This document shows positions 6,409 through 6,562 of a stretch of 6,562 nucleotides of DNA, one piece after another (position 1 is the stretch's first letter; every line of letters begins with the position of its first letter). The position numbers and the translations under genes are program-made. Below the pieces are notes generated by a model that saw only the letters and a program-made list of their open reading frames with translations, did no database searches and was not told where the DNA came from. Source of the DNA: Clostridiales bacterium (GTDB lineage: Bacteria > Bacillota > Clostridia > Lachnospirales > CAG-274); the NCBI GenBank assembly GCA_021203425.1, contig JAJQBF010000282.1:613-7174 (forward strand), read 5' to 3'.

Positions 6409-6437
6409 TTGAAAAAAGTAGTTGTTTACGGTATAAT
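6409..6437 (+). promoter_or_regulatory. Sigma-A type promoter of the methyltransferase-like gene
   Basis: The -35 box is TTGAAA at 6409-6414 and the -10 box is a perfect TATAAT at 6432-6437, with a 17-base spacer. AT-rich sequence lies upstream (about 6350-6408). Transcription would start near 6444, leaving a leader of about 40 bases before the ATG at 6485. Confidence 0.82.
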
Positions 6438-6471
6438 ATTACAAACAGACAGGTATTTATATTTTGAAAAC

Positions 6472-6477
6472 GGGGGA
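6472..6477 (+). promoter_or_regulatory. Ribosome binding site (GGGGGA) for the gene at 6485
   Basis: GGGGGA lies 7 bases before ATG 6485. It is a weaker match to anti-Shine-Dalgarno than the AGGAGGT of the peptide gene but well placed, and it supports 6485 as the start. Confidence 0.6.
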
Positions 6478-6484
6478 TTTATAT

Positions 6485-6562
6485 ATGATAGCAACACAAC
6501 AAAGGACAGCGGCAAAAGAATTTGCAGCTTATTGGAAAGGCAGAGGATATGAAAAGGGAGAA
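6485..6562 (+). CDS. Start of a probable class I SAM-dependent DNA methyltransferase (type IIG R-M like), 3' partial
   Basis: Only the first 26 residues are inside the window, and the gene runs off the end. The segment with AAKEFAAYWKGRGYEKGE resembles what I recall as the opening of large DNA methyltransferases of the MmeI-like type IIG family. In those, an (A)AxxFxxxWKGRGYEKGESQxFW segment starts the N-terminal domain before the methylase and target-recognition parts. Such enzymes use S-adenosylmethionine to methylate adenine in DNA and often carry the endonuclease in the same chain. None of the catalytic motifs (such as NPPF or NPPY) lies within the window, so the assignment rests on this short match. 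Start choice is supported by the upstream ribosome binding site and a near-consensus promoter. It is separated from the surface protein unit by a terminator and is likely an independent gene or the first gene of an R-M operon. Confidence 0.6.
   Translation, partial: MIATQQRTAAKEFAAYWKGRGYEKGE

Overview
The window suggests a low-GC, Gram-positive anaerobe, most likely a gut Clostridia/Oscillospiraceae-type bacterium. The grounds are a perfect AGGAGGT ribosome binding site, a TTGAAA-17-TATAAT promoter, an intrinsic terminator, AT-leaning third positions, and a giant Ser/Thr/Gly/Asp-rich secreted protein of the GLUG-repeat type common in gut Firmicutes. The genus cannot be named from the sequence.

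Layout, all on the + strand: (1) About 1-6043 is one very large surface/secreted protein gene, broken in its first 660 bases. The 5' end reads as a signal peptide scattered over three frames around a G10 run. An N-terminal beta-rich domain with 29-residue Gly-rich repeats follows. A 2-base CA insertion at 651-652 separates this part from the remaining open frame of roughly 1,800 codons. (2) The main frame carries four GLUG-type beta-helix modules. The first three end in a Cys...His...Cys-x2-Cys element; the fourth is followed by a C-terminal domain I do not recognise. (3) At 6059-6205 a 48-residue peptide gene follows after 15 bases with its own strong ribosome binding site. It has a precursor-like shape, with a conserved-looking charged N-terminus and a Gly-Gly at residues 26-27. 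(4) A Rho-independent terminator at 6236-6281 closes this unit. (5) A 280-base intergenic region holds repeated TACCGT motifs and a strong promoter. (6) At 6485 a new gene starts and runs off the window; its 26 visible residues resemble the N-terminus of large class I SAM-dependent DNA methyltransferases of type IIG restriction-modification systems.

The giant protein and the small peptide probably form one transcript. The methyltransferase-like gene is a separate unit with its own promoter. All three frame disruptions fall in the first 660 bases and none in the next 5.4 kb. This points to poor sequence near a contig end more than to a decayed gene, although a phase-variable G tract cannot be excluded.
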